Source: JAKVBH01 sp049800955 (lineage in GTDB: Bacteria > Pseudomonadota > Alphaproteobacteria > Rhodobacterales > Rhodobacteraceae). From it: 64,000 nt of DNA. How positions within the stretch are numbered: position 1 is the first letter of the stretch; each line of letters begins with the position of its first letter. Position numbers and translations under genes: made by a program. The stretch spans positions 992,001 to 1,056,000 of the forward strand of contig NZ_JBNAGA010000002.1 of NCBI RefSeq assembly GCF_049800955.1, read 5' to 3'. The notes below the pieces were generated by a model that worked only from the letters and a program-made list of their open reading frames with translations, was not told the DNA's origin and did not search any database. Shown here one piece after another: positions 61,583 through 64,000 of the stretch.

Positions 61583-62588
61583 TGCTTTTGTGTCTCTCAC
61601 CGATCTGACGCTCAGCTATGGGCAAACCGTGGCGGTGCCGCGCCTCAACCTCGATATTCGCGAGGGCGAGTTGATCGCGCTGCTGGGCCCCTCGGGTTGC
61701 GGCAAGACGACGACGATGCGCGCCATCGCAGGACTTCTCGCGCCCACAGCGGGGCGCATTGAGATTGACGGGGCCGACATGACCCGGGTGCCCGCGAACA
61801 AGCGCGGCATCGGGCTGGTCTTTCAATCCTATGCGCTCTTTCCCCATCTCAGCGCGTTTGAGAACGTGGCCTTTGGTCTGCGGCTGCGCAAGCTGCCTGA
61901 TGCGCAGGTGCGCGCCAAGACGGAGGCCGGGATGGCGACCGTGGGCCTCACTGGCTTTGAGAGCCGCAAGCCCGCCGAGATGTCAGGCGGGCAGCAGCAG
62001 CGGCTGGCGCTGGCGCGCAGCCTCGTGATGGAGCCCAAGGTGCTCCTGCTCGATGAGCCTCTCTCCAATCTCGACGCGCGTCTGCGCCTTGAGATGCGCA
62101 ACGAGTTGCAGCGAGTGCAGAAGGAGACGGGGATCACCATGGTCTTCGTGACCCATGATCAATCCGAAGCGCTGGCGCTGGCGGATCGGATCGTACTGAT
62201 GAAAGACGGTGAGATCGAACAGCTGGGCACGGCCTCCGAGCTCTATGCCGAACCGGCCACGGCCTTTGCCGCCGAGTTCATGGGGTTTGAGAATATCTTT
62301 CGGCTGGAGGCGGGGGCGCTTGTCTCCGAGACGGGCCGATTGCCTGTGGCCTATCGCACTGATGCGCCCATTCTGGCGTGGCGTCCGGGCGCAGTGACCG
62401 TGGGGCAGGGGCCCTATGAGGGGCGCGTTCTGGCCAGCAGCTTTGCCGGTGCGCATCGCGAATATGTGCTGGAGACCGCGCTGGGCCCGCTCAAGGCGGA
62501 GGCGCCCATCGCGGTGCCCGAAGTGCCTCTGGGTGCGACGATGGGCTTCGACCTGCCGCTGGAGACGGCGCGGGAGTTGGGCCAATGA
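61575..62588 (+). CDS. ABC transporter ATP-binding protein (PotA-like)
   Basis: 337 residues. Walker A GPSGCGKTT (K44), signature MSGGQQQRLALARSL, Walker B VLLLDEPLSNLD and switch His in VTHDQSEAL. The C-terminal TOBE-like domain (about 260-337) is typical for polyamine, iron and sugar importers. The start codon is inside the permease end, and its stop overlaps the nucleoside hydrolase ATG by 4 bp. Confidence 0.94.
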   Translation: MSDAFVSLTDLTLSYGQTVAVPRLNLDIREGELIALLGPSGCGKTTTMRAIAGLLAPTAGRIEIDGADMTRVPANKRGIGLVFQSYALFPHLSAFENVAFGLRLRKLPDAQVRAKTEAGMATVGLTGFESRKPAEMSGGQQQRLALARSLVMEPKVLLLDEPLSNLDARLRLEMRNELQRVQKETGITMVFVTHDQSEALALADRIVLMKDGEIEQLGTASELYAEPATAFAAEFMGFENIFRLEAGALVSETGRLPVAYRTDAPILAWRPGAVTVGQGPYEGRVLASSFAGAHREYVLETALGPLKAEAPIAVPEVPLGATMGFDLPLETARELGQ

Positions 62589-63499
62589 GCGGAATTTGGG
62601 TGGATACGGATTTCGGATTTGATGACCTGTGGGCCCTGCTGCTGCTGCGGCATCTGGGCTGCGCGGTCGACGGAGTCTCGCTGGTGGCGGGCAATGCGCC
62701 GCTTGATCAGGTCGTGGCCAATGCGCTGGGCGCGCGCGTGGCCTACGGGCTCGAGCAGCCGATGTGGCGCGGTGAGGCGCAGCCGCTGGTGCGCCATCCT
62801 GAAACGGCGGAACGTATTCTCAGCGTCAAGGGCATGCGCACCCGCGGGCTGTCGCTGCCCATCGTGGCAGAGGATACATTGCCCGTGCAGGCCATTGCCG
62901 CTTTGGCGCAATGGCTGGAGCAGCCGGGTCCGCGCGAGGTTCTTGCCATTGGCCCGCTGACGAATATCGCAAGGCTCATCGAACGCCACCGCGATGCGGC
63001 GTGTAGGATCACGCGGCTGGTCTGGATGGGCGGGAGCGCGGGGCCCGGCAATCACACGCCCATGGCCGAGTTCAATGCCGTCGCGGATGCCGAGGCGCTG
63101 GAGACGGTCCTGTCCATGGACCTGCCGCTTGATATCGTTGATCTGACCTTTTGCAGGCAGGTGGTCTACACTGGCGCGGACATGCCCGCGACGGATCCTC
63201 TGACGCAGGATTTGCTGGGCGGGTATCTCGATATCGCGCTGGAGCGGGGCCGGACAGGTATGGCGATCTACGATCCCCTGGCCGCGCTGGCGATTGCCGC
63301 GCCGGACCGGATTTCATTTGCGCCCTGTCATGTGAGCGTCTCCACGCGCGCCGATGAGACCTACGGCGCGACCCGGATTGATCCGGGGCCGGAAGGGGCC
63401 GGAGCACGCACGCGATTGGCCACCGCGCCCACAGCGGATCTGGCCCGGATCTGTCTGCAAGCGCTGGAGGGAGAGGTTTTGATGGCTCATGGAGTGTGA
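62585..63499 (+). CDS. Nucleoside hydrolase
   Basis: 304 residues of the inosine-uridine-preferring nucleoside hydrolase family. The N-terminal metal site VDTDFGFDD (D7, D9, D13, D14; D-x-D-x3-DD) coordinates Ca2+. Also ILAIGPLTNIARL-type block (VLAIGPLTNIARL), WMGGSAGPGNHTPMAEFN and the later acidic residue near YDPLAALA. Cleaves nucleosides to base and ribose. ATGA coupling to the ABC ATPase and overlap with the adenine deaminase start show they are one operon. Confidence 0.93.
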   Translation: MSGIWVDTDFGFDDLWALLLLRHLGCAVDGVSLVAGNAPLDQVVANALGARVAYGLEQPMWRGEAQPLVRHPETAERILSVKGMRTRGLSLPIVAEDTLPVQAIAALAQWLEQPGPREVLAIGPLTNIARLIERHRDAACRITRLVWMGGSAGPGNHTPMAEFNAVADAEALETVLSMDLPLDIVDLTFCRQVVYTGADMPATDPLTQDLLGGYLDIALERGRTGMAIYDPLAALAIAAPDRISFAPCHVSVSTRADETYGATRIDPGPEGAGARTRLATAPTADLARICLQALEGEVLMAHGV

Positions 63500-64000
63500 T
63501 CTCAACGCAGCGGCGCTACGCGCGCGGGCTGTGCAGGCCGCACAGGGGCATGCGCCCTTCGATCTGTTGATCACGAACGCGCGCCTGTTGGACATGGTTA
63601 CGGGGCGTGAGCGCGCGGCGGAGATTGGCTGTGTGGGCGGGTTGATTGCCAGCGTGCAACCGCCCGGTCGCGCGCAGGCAGCGCAGGTGACCATGGATGC
63701 GGCGCACCGCTGGGCCGTGCCGGGGTTGATCGATACGCATATGCATGTCGAAAGCTCCATGGTGACGCCTGCGACCTATGCGGACGCTGTTGTGCCGCGC
63801 GGGGTCACAACGGTGGTCTGGGACCCCCATGAATTCGCCAATGTCTGCGGTGTGGCGGGGGTGGATTTTGCGACGGATGCCGGGCGCGGTCTGCCGCTGC
63901 GTTGCCTGACGCTCGCGCCGACCTGCGTGCCCTCGGCTCCGGGATATGAGGCCAGCGGCGGGGATTTTGGCCCGGAGGTTCTGGCCGAGTTGTTGGCGCG
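63489..64000 (+). CDS. ade: Adenine deaminase, N-terminal part
   Basis: 170 codons before the window ends. Amidohydrolase fold: the N-terminal beta sandwich starts DLLITNARLLDMVTGRE, then the metal motif LIDTHMHVESSMVTP and the VVWDPHEFANVCG block, both characteristic of Ade-type adenine deaminases (adenine to hypoxanthine and ammonia). It overlaps the nucleoside hydrolase stop by 11 bp. The C-terminal half is outside the window. Confidence 0.92.
   Translation, partial: MECDLNAAALRARAVQAAQGHAPFDLLITNARLLDMVTGRERAAEIGCVGGLIASVQPPGRAQAAQVTMDAAHRWAVPGLIDTHMHVESSMVTPATYADAVVPRGVTTVVWDPHEFANVCGVAGVDFATDAGRGLPLRCLTLAPTCVPSAPGYEASGGDFGPEVLAELLA

Overview
The window is chromosomal DNA of an alphaproteobacterium, most likely a marine member of the Roseobacter/Rhodobacteraceae group. 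Support comes from the short alphaproteobacterial ProS, the murA-DUF2948-hisD and UPF0262 neighbourhoods, an rrn operon ordered 16S-Ile-Ala-23S-5S-fMet, DinB with an N-terminal zinc ribbon, DnaA-like HdaA next to ppk1-ppx, and the GC-rich coding sequence. I see no prophage, integrase or CRISPR array. The genus cannot be fixed from reading alone.

Layout. 1-760: start of a periplasmic copper chaperone, rpmJ with a tandemly duplicated 3' end, and tRNA-Val. 900-14100: housekeeping and stress genes: N-formylglutamate amidohydrolase, an esterase, dinB, a NUDIX hydrolase, pyrF, a nitroreductase-MarR pair with a repeated operator, clpB behind a heat-shock promoter, a HAD phosphatase, a fasciclin protein, a membrane-anchored glutamate-synthase-like protein and the methionine sulfoxide repair pair msrPQ. 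14600-21100: a complete rrn operon. 21200-22100: a decayed IS3-family element. 22150-25125: copA-cueR copper efflux. 25136-29200: a DUF3047 protein, a FAS1-FAS1-RTX protein and hisD. 29250-31670: GNAT, DUF2948, murA and a small unlisted ORF. 31757-35690: tRNA-Thr, UPF0262, a low-molecular-weight phosphatase and small accessory genes. 35688-44185: proS, a broken membrane-protein gene, another fasciclin protein, an AI-2E-type exporter, hdaA, ppk1 and ppx. 44297-50981: valS, a solitary molybdenum hydroxylase large subunit and a DUF2235 protein. 51161-57037: a CoA-binding protein, a histidine cluster (hisE, hisF, hisA, hisH, hisB on the minus strand) interleaved with small secreted proteins on the plus strand, a 10-N assembly gap, and a VWA protein. 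57202-64000: a hydroxypyruvate-isomerase-like and DUF1045 pair, then an ABC importer with nucleoside hydrolase and adenine deaminase, which looks like a purine nucleoside scavenging operon. It is preceded by a promoter and a Cys-rich leader ORF.

The standout observation is in the 23S rRNA gene. Helix 25 is interrupted by a 604-bp intervening sequence (17830-18433) bounded by 21-nt complementary arms. It is almost filled by an ORF (17889-18410) that resembles the PagL/acyloxyacyl hydrolase family of lipid A deacylases and keeps the spaced His-Ser-Glu catalytic residues. A lipid-A-modifying enzyme encoded inside a ribosomal RNA gene would differ from the known S23-type intervening-sequence proteins. 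A second, non-coding hairpin insertion lies further into the same 23S gene.

Other points worth attention are two related families of intergenic double-hairpin repeats placed at gene ends, the 3' duplication of rpmJ, three fasciclin loci in one window, and the possible Cys-rich leader peptide ahead of the purine operon.
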